Positions 36,950-45,258 of a DNA stretch of 64,000 nt are shown here, piece by piece; positions within the stretch are counted from its first letter, which is position 1; the number at the start of each line of letters is the position of its first letter. The stretch comes from Ga0077523 sp038324085 (GTDB lineage Bacteria > Pseudomonadota > Gammaproteobacteria > Burkholderiales > Ga0077523), in NCBI GenBank assembly GCA_038324085.1, contig JBBQHP010000004.1, forward strand, positions 120,240 through 184,239, written 5' to 3'. Position numbers and translations under genes: made by a program. The notes beneath the pieces were generated by a model. The model saw nothing but the letters and a program-made list of their open reading frames with translations. It was not told where the DNA came from and searched no databases.

Positions 36950-37618
36950 ATGATTGGTGTGGTGATTCCCGCGTGCAACGAAGAGTCGTTGATCGGACTC
37001 TGCCTGGACAGCATCAAGCAAGCGGCGCTCGCCCCCGCCCTGCAGTCAGAAGAAGTCAAGATCGTGGTGGTATCGGATGATTGCAGTGATGCCACTACGC
37101 GGATTGCGCGGGCCCGTGGCGTGGACGTTGTCCACTCGCGGGCACGAAACGTAGGCCTGGCGCGATCGCTCGGTGCCCGCCGCTGCCTGGCAGCGGGCGC
37201 GCGCTGGCTCGCGTTCACGGATGCCGATACCGTCGTGGCGTCCGATTGGCTGGTCGCGCAACTGGCGCTCGGCACTGACGCGGTATGCGGAACCGTTGCG
37301 GTGGCTGCCTGGGATGGCTATGGCAGCACGATGCGCGAACGGTACGCAGCCGGATACCGGGATGCCGACGATCATCGGCACATCCATGGTGCCAATCTCG
37401 GTGTTTCGGCCAGCGCATATCGTCGTGCCGGCGGTTTTGCGCGCCTGGCCACCGGGGAGGACGTCGCCCTGGTCGCTGCGCTGCAGGCAGTCGGCGCTTC
37501 GATAGCGTGGTCGGCACGTCCGCGTGTGGTGACCAGCGCGCGCAGGGATTTCCGTGCACCGGACGGGTTCGGCGCGACGTTGCTGCGCGTCGAGTCTGAG
37601 ACGGCAGTCGTCGAATGA
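36950..37618 (+). CDS. family 2 glycosyltransferase
   Basis: A 222-residue GT-A enzyme without membrane helices. It begins IGVVIPACNEE, has VVSDDCSDATT (nucleotide-sugar binding), FTDADTVV (DxD metal motif) and a later GEDVALV acidic segment. It is shorter than NodC or chitin synthases and has no processive QxxRW. Its last bases overlap the next ATG (ATGA). It is the first of four tightly coupled genes. Donor and acceptor are unknown. Confidence 0.85.
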   Translation: MIGVVIPACNEESLIGLCLDSIKQAALAPALQSEEVKIVVVSDDCSDATTRIARARGVDVVHSRARNVGLARSLGARRCLAAGARWLAFTDADTVVASDWLVAQLALGTDAVCGTVAVAAWDGYGSTMRERYAAGYRDADDHRHIHGANLGVSASAYRRAGGFARLATGEDVALVAALQAVGASIAWSARPRVVTSARRDFRAPDGFGATLLRVESETAVVE

Positions 37619-38685
37619 ACGATCGAGTAGATCTGGTTCCAACGCTGCAGCCGGGCGCGCAGGTGCGTTCACTCTGTCGCCAGATTCGCGACGTGCTCTC
37701 GTCGACGCATCAGGACGCGGCGCCGGGACTGTTGCTCCAGCGGCTCGTCGACGAATCCCTCGCCGAGCTGCCCCGCCCCGGTTTCGGATGCACGCTCGAG
37801 CGCTGGCAGGCGTTGTGCGAGGTCGCAATGCACGATCTGTCGCTGGCAAAGCTGTACGAAGGTCACACCGATGCGCGCGCAATTCTCGCGGAACTGGGCG
37901 ATGACCAGGTGCCGGCCGGGAGCGCCTGGGGAGTCTGGGCGGCCGAGTCCCGTGACGCCCGGGTGCTGAGCGTTGCAACGGAGCGAACCACGGTGCGCCT
38001 GCGCGGGCGCAAGAGTTGGTGTTCCGGCGCAAAAGTGCTGACCCATGTTCTGCTCACGACCTGGCAGCAGGACGGTACCGGTCCGATTCTGGTGCGCGTT
38101 GCGCTCGCACAGCCAGGCGTCCGGGTAACGGAAGAGGGATGGAATGCCGTAGGCATGGCCGCGAGCGGGAGCGTCGACGTGGAGTTCGACGACGCGGAAG
38201 GCTCGATCGTCGGCGCTCCGCGGGACTACCTGTCGCGCCCGGGTTTCTGGCATGGCGGCGCCGGGATCGCCGCATGCTGGTATGGCGGCTGCGCCAGCCT
38301 CGCCCGGACGCTGCAGAGCGCCGTGGCGGCAAGCGCCCGCAGTGCCGCTGATCCGTTCCGTGCCGTCGCGTTGGGCAGGGTCGACGTGGCGCTCCGGCAT
38401 ACGGCCGCAGTCCTGCGTGAGGCCGCCGCCTGGATCGACCGCTATCCCCTCGACGATGCCGGAGCGATGGCCCTTCGGGTCCGCCTGAGCGCAGAGCAAT
38501 GCGTCGACACGGTATTGAGCGAGGTCGGAAAAGCCCTCGGCGCTCCGGCCTTCTGCCGGAATGCACGTTTTGCACGGATCGCGGCCGATCTGCCCGTCTT
38601 CGTCCGCCAGAGTCACGCTGCCCGGGACTGCCTGGCATTGGCCGAGCGCGTCGTCGATCAAGGGGTCGAAGCATGGCAGCTGTAG
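37615..38685 (+). CDS. acyl-CoA-dehydrogenase-like protein
   Basis: A 356-residue protein with the three-part acyl-CoA dehydrogenase layout: helical N-domain, beta core (AGSAWGVWAAES, LRGRKSWCSGA, VRVTEEGWNAVGMAASGS) and C-terminal helical domain (QSHAARDCLALAERVVDQG). The usual catalytic Glu is not obvious, so it may be a flavin oxidase or an inactive relative. It overlaps the previous gene by 4 bases and the next by 13. In this setting it may oxidise an acyl or amine group on a carrier-free small molecule. Confidence 0.75.
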   Translation: MNDRVDLVPTLQPGAQVRSLCRQIRDVLSSTHQDAAPGLLLQRLVDESLAELPRPGFGCTLERWQALCEVAMHDLSLAKLYEGHTDARAILAELGDDQVPAGSAWGVWAAESRDARVLSVATERTTVRLRGRKSWCSGAKVLTHVLLTTWQQDGTGPILVRVALAQPGVRVTEEGWNAVGMAASGSVDVEFDDAEGSIVGAPRDYLSRPGFWHGGAGIAACWYGGCASLARTLQSAVAASARSAADPFRAVALGRVDVALRHTAAVLREAAAWIDRYPLDDAGAMALRVRLSAEQCVDTVLSEVGKALGAPAFCRNARFARIAADLPVFVRQSHAARDCLALAERVVDQGVEAWQL

Positions 38686-39452
38686 CACCGCAGCCGCGAA
38701 TCTCCGGTGAAGGCACGCCCGAGCGCGACTGGCAGGGCTGGGACGGATTGCGGCGCGTGCCGCGGGTATACCTGCGCCAGGTGGTGCCCGGCGCGGGCCG
38801 CCTCGTGGTGGTCGCGCCGCACCCGGACGATGAAGTACTCGCTGCCGGCGGATTGATCGCGATGCTCGCACAACGAAACCGACCGGCCTGGATCGTCGCG
38901 GTGACGGACGGCGGCGCGAGTCACCCGCGTTCCGTCCGATGGACTCCCGATCAACTCGCCCGGATCAGGCAGCGCGAAAGCGCCATCGGACTGCGCGTCC
39001 TGGGGCTGAACGAAGACCGTGTGCTGCGCCTGCGAATCCCCGATGGGCAGGTGGGTAGTCATACGGCTACGCTCGTCGCCGCCCTGCAGGCCCTCCTGCT
39101 GCCTGCCGACGTGGTGGTCTCCACGTGGTCGGGGGACGGTCATCCTGATCATGAGGCTACCGCCATCGCCGCTGCCGAAGCTTGCGCGAGCGTCCGTTGC
39201 ACCCACCTGCAGGCCCCGGTGTGGATGTGGCATTGGGCATCGCCGGGGGATGAGCGGGTACCCTGGGGCAGCCTCCGTCGCATCGAACTCTCCCCGAAGA
39301 TGCTGGCCCGGAAACGGCGCGCCATCGATGCGCACACCACTCAACTCATCCCGCACGAGGCCGGCCTGCCGCCGATCCTTACCGTCGACATGCTCAAGCG
39401 GCTGCTGCGGCCCAGTGAATACCTGTTCGTTCCCGATGTCGCCATCCGATGA
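38673..39452 (+). CDS. PIG-L family (LmbE-type) N-deacetylase
   Basis: A 259-residue zinc-dependent deacetylase. The metal site is APHPDDE (H50, D52, D53 region) with the distal GDGHPDHEAT. Family members remove N-acetyl from GlcNAc conjugates (GPI, mycothiol, bacillithiol). I chose ATG 38673 inside the end of the preceding gene because the homologous region begins soon after. Its stop overlaps the next ATG (ATGA). In this operon it could act on the sugar added by the glycosyltransferase. Confidence 0.85.
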   Translation: MAAVAPQPRISGEGTPERDWQGWDGLRRVPRVYLRQVVPGAGRLVVVAPHPDDEVLAAGGLIAMLAQRNRPAWIVAVTDGGASHPRSVRWTPDQLARIRQRESAIGLRVLGLNEDRVLRLRIPDGQVGSHTATLVAALQALLLPADVVVSTWSGDGHPDHEATAIAAAEACASVRCTHLQAPVWMWHWASPGDERVPWGSLRRIELSPKMLARKRRAIDAHTTQLIPHEAGLPPILTVDMLKRLLRPSEYLFVPDVAIR

Positions 39453-40063
39453 GCAGCCCGCGCGAACCGTTCGACGATCTTTTCGCGGGCAATGACGATC
39501 CCTGGCGATTTCGCACTCGCTGGTACGAGGCCCGCAAACGCGCCGTGCTCCTGGCCTGCCTGCCTGCGGCCCGATACAGGAGGGCGTATGAGCCGGGGTG
39601 CGCGAACGGGGAACTGACCGTCGTCCTTGCCGATCGTTGCGATCGCCTGCTGGCATCGGATGGCGTCGCGCGGGCCGTGGCGCTGACCCGGGACCGCGTG
39701 GCGAAGCTGCCGCACGTCCAGGTCATCCGGCAATGGGTGCCGCAAGAATGGCCGGCCGGGCAATTCGATCTGATCGTGCTGAGCGAGCTCTGTTACTACC
39801 TGTCCACGCCGGACATGCTCAGGCTGGTGGAGAAGTGCCGGTTATCGATCGCGGCGGGCGGTTCGGTGGTCGCTTGTCACTGGCGGCACCCGATCTCCCG
39901 AGTCACCCCGGACGCGGTCGGTATTCACCGGGTATTCCATGCGAACCTGGGCCTGAAACGCCAGAGCCGCTACCAGGACGACGACTTCATTCTGGACTTG
40001 TGGTCGTCCGAGGACCGATCGGTGGCGCAACGGGAGGGCATCGTCGCGTCGGAGTGTCGGTGA
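39449..40063 (+). CDS. NodS-like SAM-dependent methyltransferase
   Basis: A 204-residue class I methyltransferase. The opening FDDLFAGNDDPWRFRTRWYEARK and the SAM motif AYEPGCANGELT match the NodS/nodulation-protein-S family. Next come DLIVLSELCYYL (post-II motif) and ACHWRHP. NodS N-methylates the deacetylated terminal glucosamine of Nod factors. Here it follows a deacetylase gene with a 4-base overlap. It is the last gene of the operon; a diguanylate cyclase gene converges 66 bases on. Confidence 0.82.
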   Translation: MSSPREPFDDLFAGNDDPWRFRTRWYEARKRAVLLACLPAARYRRAYEPGCANGELTVVLADRCDRLLASDGVARAVALTRDRVAKLPHVQVIRQWVPQEWPAGQFDLIVLSELCYYLSTPDMLRLVEKCRLSIAAGGSVVACHWRHPISRVTPDAVGIHRVFHANLGLKRQSRYQDDDFILDLWSSEDRSVAQREGIVASECR

Positions 40064-40129
40064 TTCGCGGCGACGCATCGCCGGGGATTGTCCGTGGATA
40101 TTGGCGGCGCGAATCGCGGGCGGCTCGGG

Positions 40130-41215
40130 TCAAGGAAGTACCGGCGGCAGAGCCGCGTTCATCACCAGACTGCGTGCCGCATACCACTGGCCGTTCCCAA
40201 CCGTCCCTCGGACGGGGCGCAGTATGTCGATCGGAAGCGGCGGAGTGCTGACCACCGTTGCGGCGATACAGTCGCGCCCGGCATTTTTTGCGGCATACAA
40301 GTTCTGGTCCGCCGCCTCGACGACGTCGCTCGGCCCTTCGATTTCGGAACAATTGACCGACACGAGGCCGATACTGACCGACACGTACGGCGACACGCCA
40401 GAGCGAAGATGTTCGATATGGAGCGCGTCGACCCGCTCCTGAATGCGACGTGCCACCGACCGGGCACCCTCGGCGCCGGTTTCGGGCAGGATGCCGCAGA
40501 ATTCCTCGCCACCGAAGCGTGCAGCGACATCCGGCGCCCGATGCAGCACTTCCGCAATGGCAGTGGCGACCCGGGTCAGACACCGATCACCCGCCAGGTG
40601 CCCGTAAGAATCGTTGAAGGCCTTGAAACGGTCGATATCCAGCATGACGAGTGACAACGGCTCATCCGCGCGCCGCAGGCGCCAGAACTCACGCCGCAGC
40701 AGTTCATCGAAGCGCCGACGATTGGCGAGTCCGGTCAGTGGATCGGTTCCCGCCAGGTAGACGAGGCGATTCCGCTCGCGCTTGAGGCCGATCTGGCGGC
40801 GGACTCGCAGCAGCAGTGCAGGCGATTCGAGCTGGGATCTCGAAACGAAATCTGCTGCCCCTGCATCCAGGCTCCGGACTTCTGCGTGTGGGTGGTTGCC
40901 AATCACCACGATGGGCGTGTCGGCAGTATTCGGTTGGGTGCCGATGACCGCGCACACCTCGCAAATCCGATCGAGCAGGCCATGCTCCGCCAGGACAATC
41001 AGATCGGGTTCTAACGCCGCGGCCGTCACGGCAGCAGTGCCGATGTCGTGGGTGGACCGTACGTCGTACTCACGGCAGAGCACGCCTGCGAGCTCCCGCA
41101 GCGATTGCTCCTGCGAGTCCACGATCAACACGACACCGCGCCGGTCCCAGCGGGGGTCCGGGAGAACGGTAGTGGAAGGATCGGGCTCGGCGACGCAGTC
41201 TGTGGGTGAGGACAT
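40130..41215 (-). CDS. diguanylate cyclase with degenerate receiver domain
   Basis: A 361-residue protein. The N-terminal 130 residues resemble a response-regulator receiver (VVLIVDSQEQ), but the phospho-acceptor is missing (LIVLAEHG). The GGDEF domain has GGEEF intact, and an RAPD inhibitory site 5 residues before it, so product-inhibited c-di-GMP synthesis is expected. I chose ATG 41215; the open frame continues upstream without family likeness. A weak ribosome site makes this start uncertain. Confidence 0.85.
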   Translation of the reverse strand: MSSPTDCVAEPDPSTTVLPDPRWDRRGVVLIVDSQEQSLRELAGVLCREYDVRSTHDIGTAAVTAAALEPDLIVLAEHGLLDRICEVCAVIGTQPNTADTPIVVIGNHPHAEVRSLDAGAADFVSRSQLESPALLLRVRRQIGLKRERNRLVYLAGTDPLTGLANRRRFDELLRREFWRLRRADEPLSLVMLDIDRFKAFNDSYGHLAGDRCLTRVATAIAEVLHRAPDVAARFGGEEFCGILPETGAEGARSVARRIQERVDALHIEHLRSGVSPYVSVSIGLVSVNCSEIEGPSDVVEAADQNLYAAKNAGRDCIAATVVSTPPLPIDILRPVRGTVGNGQWYAARSLVMNAALPPVLP

Positions 41216-41591
41216 TTCAGGTGGGTCCCTGGCAATCGACGCTCCCGCATGCCTCGGGGTTCCCCTTCGTGGTGTGCGGGTCACGGTTTTTGAATCAGTC
41301 TTTCCACGCCTCGGAAAACTGCTCGCCGCGCGAGTGCCGTCAGCGTGCCAGGTGGACCTCGGACGAAACGCAAAGGTCTTCACGTTGTGGCTGCGTCCCG
41401 CCCGAGGGAACGCCGATTGCCGGTACCCGTTCGGAGTCCCGGCGTCATTGACGGTTTCAGAAGCATGCCCGTCCTTGTGGAATCGACCCTGCACCGGGAC
41501 TCCTTCCCGACTGCGGTCGGCGGGGTCGGCTCGGATTCCGGACCGTCACCAACGGTGCCGGCTTGGATCGGAAAAGAATCAGGAGCGCGAA
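41216..41591. other. 376-base divergent intergenic region with three -24/-12-like sites
   Basis: No gene is supported. Minus-strand sites are 41232-41246 (GGGAGCG-TCGA-TTGC, only about 5 bases of leader before the cyclase ATG, so doubtful) and 41336-41350 (TGGCACG-CTGA-CGGC, good -24, weak -12, leader about 109). The plus-strand site 41406-41420 is listed separately. Confidence 0.35.
41406..41420 (+). promoter_or_regulatory. -24/-12-like element before DUF2231 gene
   Basis: GGGAACG-CCGA-TTGC has the same CGCCGATTGCC core as other sites and correct spacing. It is about 170 bases from the DUF2231 ATG and its -24 half is weak. Confidence 0.35.
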
Positions 41592-42077
41592 ATGAAAATG
41601 AGACGACGGTGGTGCGGCACCGCCCTGCACGAAACCCTGATGGTATTTCCGATCATCCTTCTCACCATGGCGGTCGTGTGCGACGTGATGGTTCTGAGCA
41701 CGCAGGAAAGGGCATTCGCCGAAGCCGCATACCGGCTTCTGACCGGGGGGTTGCTGGCGGCGGTATTGGCGACACCGGCGGTATTGATCGACGTGGCGGG
41801 TCTGCCTCGCGGCGCATGGCGCAGGCAGGCCGGTGCGGTGCAGGGCGCGCTGCAAATTCTGGTACTTCTGGCGTTCCTCGGCAGTTGGCTGCTCCGTACG
41901 AACGCCAGCACGTTGCCGGGCACGACGGCGATCGTGCTGTCGTTCTCGGCGGCGCTGCTGGCATTCGGCGCAAATCTGTTCGGCGATCTTTCGGTGAACG
42001 GATCAGTAGTGCAGGAACGTGGCGTGCCGAAAGGCGACGCGGCAGGAAAGCGTCGGACCGCATCGCTGCCCGCGTAG
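41592..42077 (+). CDS. DUF2231 membrane protein
   Basis: A 161-residue inner-membrane protein with four predicted helices (about 15-33, 46-66, 83-100, 112-130). The opening LHETLMVFPIILLTMAVVCDV is characteristic of DUF2231, where the HPxLV-like element is usual. Family members are often near heme or redox genes; no function is known. AGGAG lies 6-7 bases before the ATG. Confidence 0.75.
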   Translation: MKMRRRWCGTALHETLMVFPIILLTMAVVCDVMVLSTQERAFAEAAYRLLTGGLLAAVLATPAVLIDVAGLPRGAWRRQAGAVQGALQILVLLAFLGSWLLRTNASTLPGTTAIVLSFSAALLAFGANLFGDLSVNGSVVQERGVPKGDAAGKRRTASLPA

Positions 42078-42214
42078 AGAGGCGTACCGGCACGGTCTGC
42101 CGATTCCAGATGGCGCCGCTTCGTGCATTGGCGGCGGCGTAGTGCGCAATGCCGATGACTGCTCCCGGCAAACGAAACCGGCCGGCAAGCAATCGAATCC
42201 ATTGGAGATCCCTG

Positions 42215-42499
42215 ATGAACACTTCCCCCGCGCTGAAACGATCGTCGCCGGAATTCGCGGCTGCGGACGATCTCGACCCGTATGCGCTCGATCTGACGGA
42301 CATCGATACAGCGACCGCACAAGTGTGCAACACCCGCGAGTTCGATGATCCGCAAGAATTGCCTGCAGCCATCGCGGTCATGGCTTATTTCCTCTCGGAA
42401 AGCCGGAGTTTCGAGCCGGGTCACGAGCAGGAGGATTGGCTCGATGCCGAGGCAGCGGTACTTGCCGAGCGGATTGGAATGAAAGGGCTGCCCGCCTGA
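42215..42499 (+). CDS. DUF2934-containing small protein
   Basis: A 94-residue protein. The C-terminal half (IAVMAYFLSESRSFEPGHEQEDWLDAEA) is the DUF2934 helix-turn-helix-like motif, usually IRxxAYxLWEx-G-DxxDWLxAE. GGAGA stands 7 bases before the ATG. The N-terminal half is acidic and probably disordered. A degenerate -24/-12-like site (CGGTCTG-CCGA-TTCC, 42093-42107) lies upstream, too weak to list. Function unknown. Confidence 0.75.
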   Translation: MNTSPALKRSSPEFAAADDLDPYALDLTDIDTATAQVCNTREFDDPQELPAAIAVMAYFLSESRSFEPGHEQEDWLDAEAAVLAERIGMKGLPA

Positions 42500-42588
42500 G
42501 GGCGAGCACCGTGTAGCGAGGGAGCCATGCGCAACGTCCGGCGCGTGCGTCCCGCGCCGCGCAAACTTCGAGAGACAGGAGAGGCTCC

Positions 42589-42969
42589 ATGAAGAGTCGA
42601 AGCGACCCATCGGACCGCGACTTCGCGCCATATCCGGCCAACGGCACCGACCCGCGCTGGGCACGCAAACGCGGCAACCGGACTTCCGATCCCGAGACGC
42701 TGAAGGGTCGACAAAGCGGTCGGCATCCGAGGCAGGGGCATGACGAACCGACGGGGCAGCCGGATGGAGACATCCCGCGCTTGCGGAAGGAGCGCGAAGA
42801 AACATTCCGCGACAGATCTTCGCAAAACCCGCCAGCGGGCTTGACGCCAGCGACGGACACTGCGCCGGAATCGCACCGGTCGTCCCTCGGCAGCGGCCCG
42901 GCAACTTCGGGAATCGGCGCGGCAACGAGCGAATCCGGGGCCGGAACATCCGGGACGGATGGCGACTGA
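42589..42969 (+). CDS. small disordered protein
   Basis: A 126-residue protein rich in Arg, Asp, Pro, Gly, Ser and Thr, without hydrophobic core or signal. The C-terminus has a GAATSESGAGTSGT low-complexity end. CAGGAGAG stands 7 bases before the ATG, supporting translation. It may be co-transcribed with the DUF2934 gene 89 bases upstream. No family recognised. Confidence 0.5.
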   Translation: MKSRSDPSDRDFAPYPANGTDPRWARKRGNRTSDPETLKGRQSGRHPRQGHDEPTGQPDGDIPRLRKEREETFRDRSSQNPPAGLTPATDTAPESHRSSLGSGPATSGIGAATSESGAGTSGTDGD

Positions 42970-43094
42970 CCGGAGGTCAGACCCAGGCGACGGGGTGCCG
43001 CACTGCGCCGTAGTTCCGGTTCAGTCCAGTAAAAAGGCCACCCGACATACCCACGCCGTCGGCCGTTGCGGACGGCGCCGGAACGCCAACGCGA

Positions 43095-43355
43095 TCAGCG
43101 TTTGGCCGAGACGTCCTGAAGTACTTCCTCGAGGGTCTTCGCCCGGGGTTCGACTGCCGTCGGCTCTTTTGACACTGGAGTAGCGGGGAGGTCCGCAGGC
43201 TTGACGCGCGTTGCCGGTTCGATGACGCCCAGCTTGCAGGATTGCGACTGCAGGACCGTACGCCCGCTGCGAGTGACGCACGAGTAGATGTCAGCCTCCG
43301 CTGGCGGGGCGGACGCGATCAATCCAAAGGCGAGAATTGGGACAAGGCGTTGCAT
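43095..43355 (-). CDS. exported small DUF4124-like protein
   Basis: An 86-residue protein. A signal peptide (residues 1-20, cut after AEA) precedes a short DUF4124-like strand region IYSCVTRSGRTVLQSQSCK with two Cys likely to pair in the periplasm, then a Pro/Val-rich tail. GAGGT stands 4 bases before the ATG. A GGGCACA-TGTC-TTGC site at 43371-43385 fits sigma-54 well but would start transcription inside the ribosome site, so I do not list it as a promoter. Confidence 0.65.
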   Translation of the reverse strand: MQRLVPILAFGLIASAPPAEADIYSCVTRSGRTVLQSQSCKLGVIEPATRVKPADLPATPVSKEPTAVEPRAKTLEEVLQDVSAKR

Positions 43356-43561
43356 GACGTACCTCACAATGCAAGACATGTGCCCGTACTGTCTGCAGCC
43401 GACGACGCTTCGGCGGGGCAACCCCGTTCCACGCCCCCGGGGCGCCACGAGCGTGAAACTGCCGGCCCCGCCAATGGCGGCCCGGCGCCTCCGCTTCGCG
43501 TGACGGCAGACGACCGTCCCCAACCGACCCTGCGCGACAACAGACCCGCTGAGAGGATGTC

Positions 43562-44322
43562 ATGGAGCGATTCAAATCAAAGGTGGTCTTCGTGACGGGT
43601 GCTGCGTCTGGCATCGGACTCGGGGTGGCGCAACGATTCCACCGGGAAGGGGCCAATGTGGTTCTCGCCGATCGCGACGTCGAAGCGCTGCGAGAGTCCG
43701 CGGACGCGTTGAACGGCGAGCGCGTCCTCCGACGGGAGGTGGATGTCTCGTCCTACGATGATGTGGCAAGCCTCGTCGCCGCTGCGGTGGACCATTTCGG
43801 TGGCCTGGACGTGATGGTGAACAACGCCGGAATCGCACCGGGCGGCAACGCAATCGAGATCACGCTGGAGAATTGGCATGCGACGCTCGCGACCAATCTG
43901 AGCGGCGTCTTCTTTGGTTGCCGAGCCGCGCTGCCGCAACTGATGGCGCGCCAGGGTTGCATCGTGAACACGGCCTCCGTCTCCGGATTGGGCGGGGACT
44001 GGGACCTGGTTGCCTACAATGCCGCGAAGGGTGGTGTGGTGAATCTGACGCGTTCGGTCGCGCTCGATTTCGGTCCACGCGGCGTGCGCGTGAATTCCGT
44101 GTGCCCCTCCCTCACCCGCACCGGCATGACGGAAGACATGCTCGGCGATCGTGCCGTGGTTCGCCGCTTCATGGAACGCCTGCCGCTGCAGCGGCAGGCG
44201 CATCCCGCCGACATCGCCGGAGTCGTCGCATTTCTGGCGAGCGAGGATGCCGGTTTCGTGGATGGCGTGAATCTTCCCGTGGATGGGGCGTCACCGCGTC
44301 GAACGGTCAACCGCGAATGTAA
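43562..44322 (+). pseudogene. SDR-family oxidoreductase with C-terminal frameshift
   Basis: A classical short-chain dehydrogenase of about 253 residues. It has TGAASGIG for NAD(P) binding, NNAG, the catalytic Ser in TASVSGLGG, and YNAAK. The family ends in VDGGVTASNGQP. Here the frame changes after VDG: at 44285-44288 there are four G where five would keep the frame. Restoring one G gives the expected tail and a TAA at 44320-44322. As read, the frame runs on to 44503 with unrelated residues. It may be a real mutation or a sequencing error in the G-run. The core enzyme would still fold. Confidence 0.75.
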
Positions 44323-44366
44323 CCCCGACTCGTCCCGAAGCCACGGGAACAGTGGCCGGGACCGAG

Positions 44367-44513
44367 ACAACGACACGCATGTATGCCTGCCCGAATGTCG
44401 CAACGCAGGTGAAGATCGTGCACGCGGATCGGAACACCCCGGGATTCATGCGATCGCCGCCGGAAACGCTCTACGTCTTCGCGCTCGAGACCGCGATGGA
44501 TGAACTGGCGGTG
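44367..44513 (+). pseudogene. remnant of a molybdopterin xanthine-dehydrogenase-type subunit
   Basis: About 48 codons in one frame read like an internal piece of the large subunit of xanthine or aldehyde dehydrogenases (PaoC/YagR type): MYACPNVATQVKIVHADRNT and then GFMRSPPETLYVFALETA and MDELA. Neither start nor end of such a gene is present; intact subunits are about 700-950 residues. The fragment is followed within 15 bases by a truncated kinase, so this is a deletion junction. Confidence 0.55.
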
Positions 44514-44526
44514 CATAGCGTCCGCC

Positions 44527-45126
44527 ATGCTGACCCGGATATTCGATCTGTTCGTACAGGACGAGCGCTCGATCGACCGATCGCAAGGCGGGCTCGGCGT
44601 CGGCCTCGCAGTGGTCCGTCGCCTCGTGGAACTTCATGGCGGTTCGGTGCAAGCCAGCAGCCAGGGACTCGGCCATGGCTCGCAGTTCACGGTGCGGTTG
44701 CCGGTGCTGCCCGAACCACCGCTGACGGAGGAGCCGCCACCGACCCCGCATTCACAGGTCGCCGGCGGCAGGATACTGATCGTCGATGACGACAGCGAAG
44801 GCGGGCAGAGCCTGAAGATGATGCTCGGGCTCTTCGGGTATCACGCCGAATTGGCCACCGATCTGCCGCGTGCGCTGGATCTGGCGCGAAGCTTCAGACC
44901 CCAGATCGTGCTGATGGATATCGCGATGCCTCGCGCCGACGGGTATGAAGTGGCATCCCGCATGCGAATGCTGCCCGAGCTACCGGCAGAGACGGTCTAT
45001 ATCGCCATCACAGGATTCGGCCAACCGGAGGACTTTCGCCGCAGCGCCAACGCGCGCTGTGCCCGGCACCTGATCAAGCCGGTCGATCCGGTCGAACTCG
45101 ACAAGTTGATACGAAGCCTGCTCTGA
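44527..45126 (+). pseudogene. truncated hybrid histidine kinase (HATPase end plus receiver)
   Basis: About 199 codons begin in the middle of a HATPase domain (IFDLFVQDERSIDRSQGGLGVGLAVVRRL, the F and G2 boxes) and continue into an intact-looking receiver with LMDIAMP and IKPVDP. The sensor, the HisKA His and the N box are missing. It closely resembles the C-terminal parts of the four full hybrid kinases in the window. It might be expressed as a lone receiver, but no ribosome site is evident. I read it as a deletion remnant. Confidence 0.7.
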
Positions 45127-45173
45127 ACGTCCCGGGTGCAGACGATTCCGCATCATGCGCGGGCGAGTCGTGC

Positions 45174-45203
45174 TCGAAGGACCGGCCATGGCCGGTCCTT
45201 CGA
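45174..45203. terminator. 30-bp perfect palindrome between convergent genes
   Basis: Positions 45174-45203 read the same on both strands; as RNA this folds to a stem of about 13 pairs with a CATG centre. It lies 48 bases after the truncated kinase and 56 bases before the end of the convergent repeat-protein gene, fitting a bidirectional terminator. Confidence 0.6.
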
Positions 45204-45258
45204 TCGTTCGGCACTCGATGCCAGCGCTGTGTTACTGGACTCGGCGCTCACCGCCGCG

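Noticed and set aside
43371..43385. GGGCACA-TGTC-TTGC on the minus strand before the DUF4124-like gene
   Set aside because: The match is good, but transcription would start about 4 bases before the ATG and exclude the GAGGT ribosome site, so it was not annotated as that gene's promoter.
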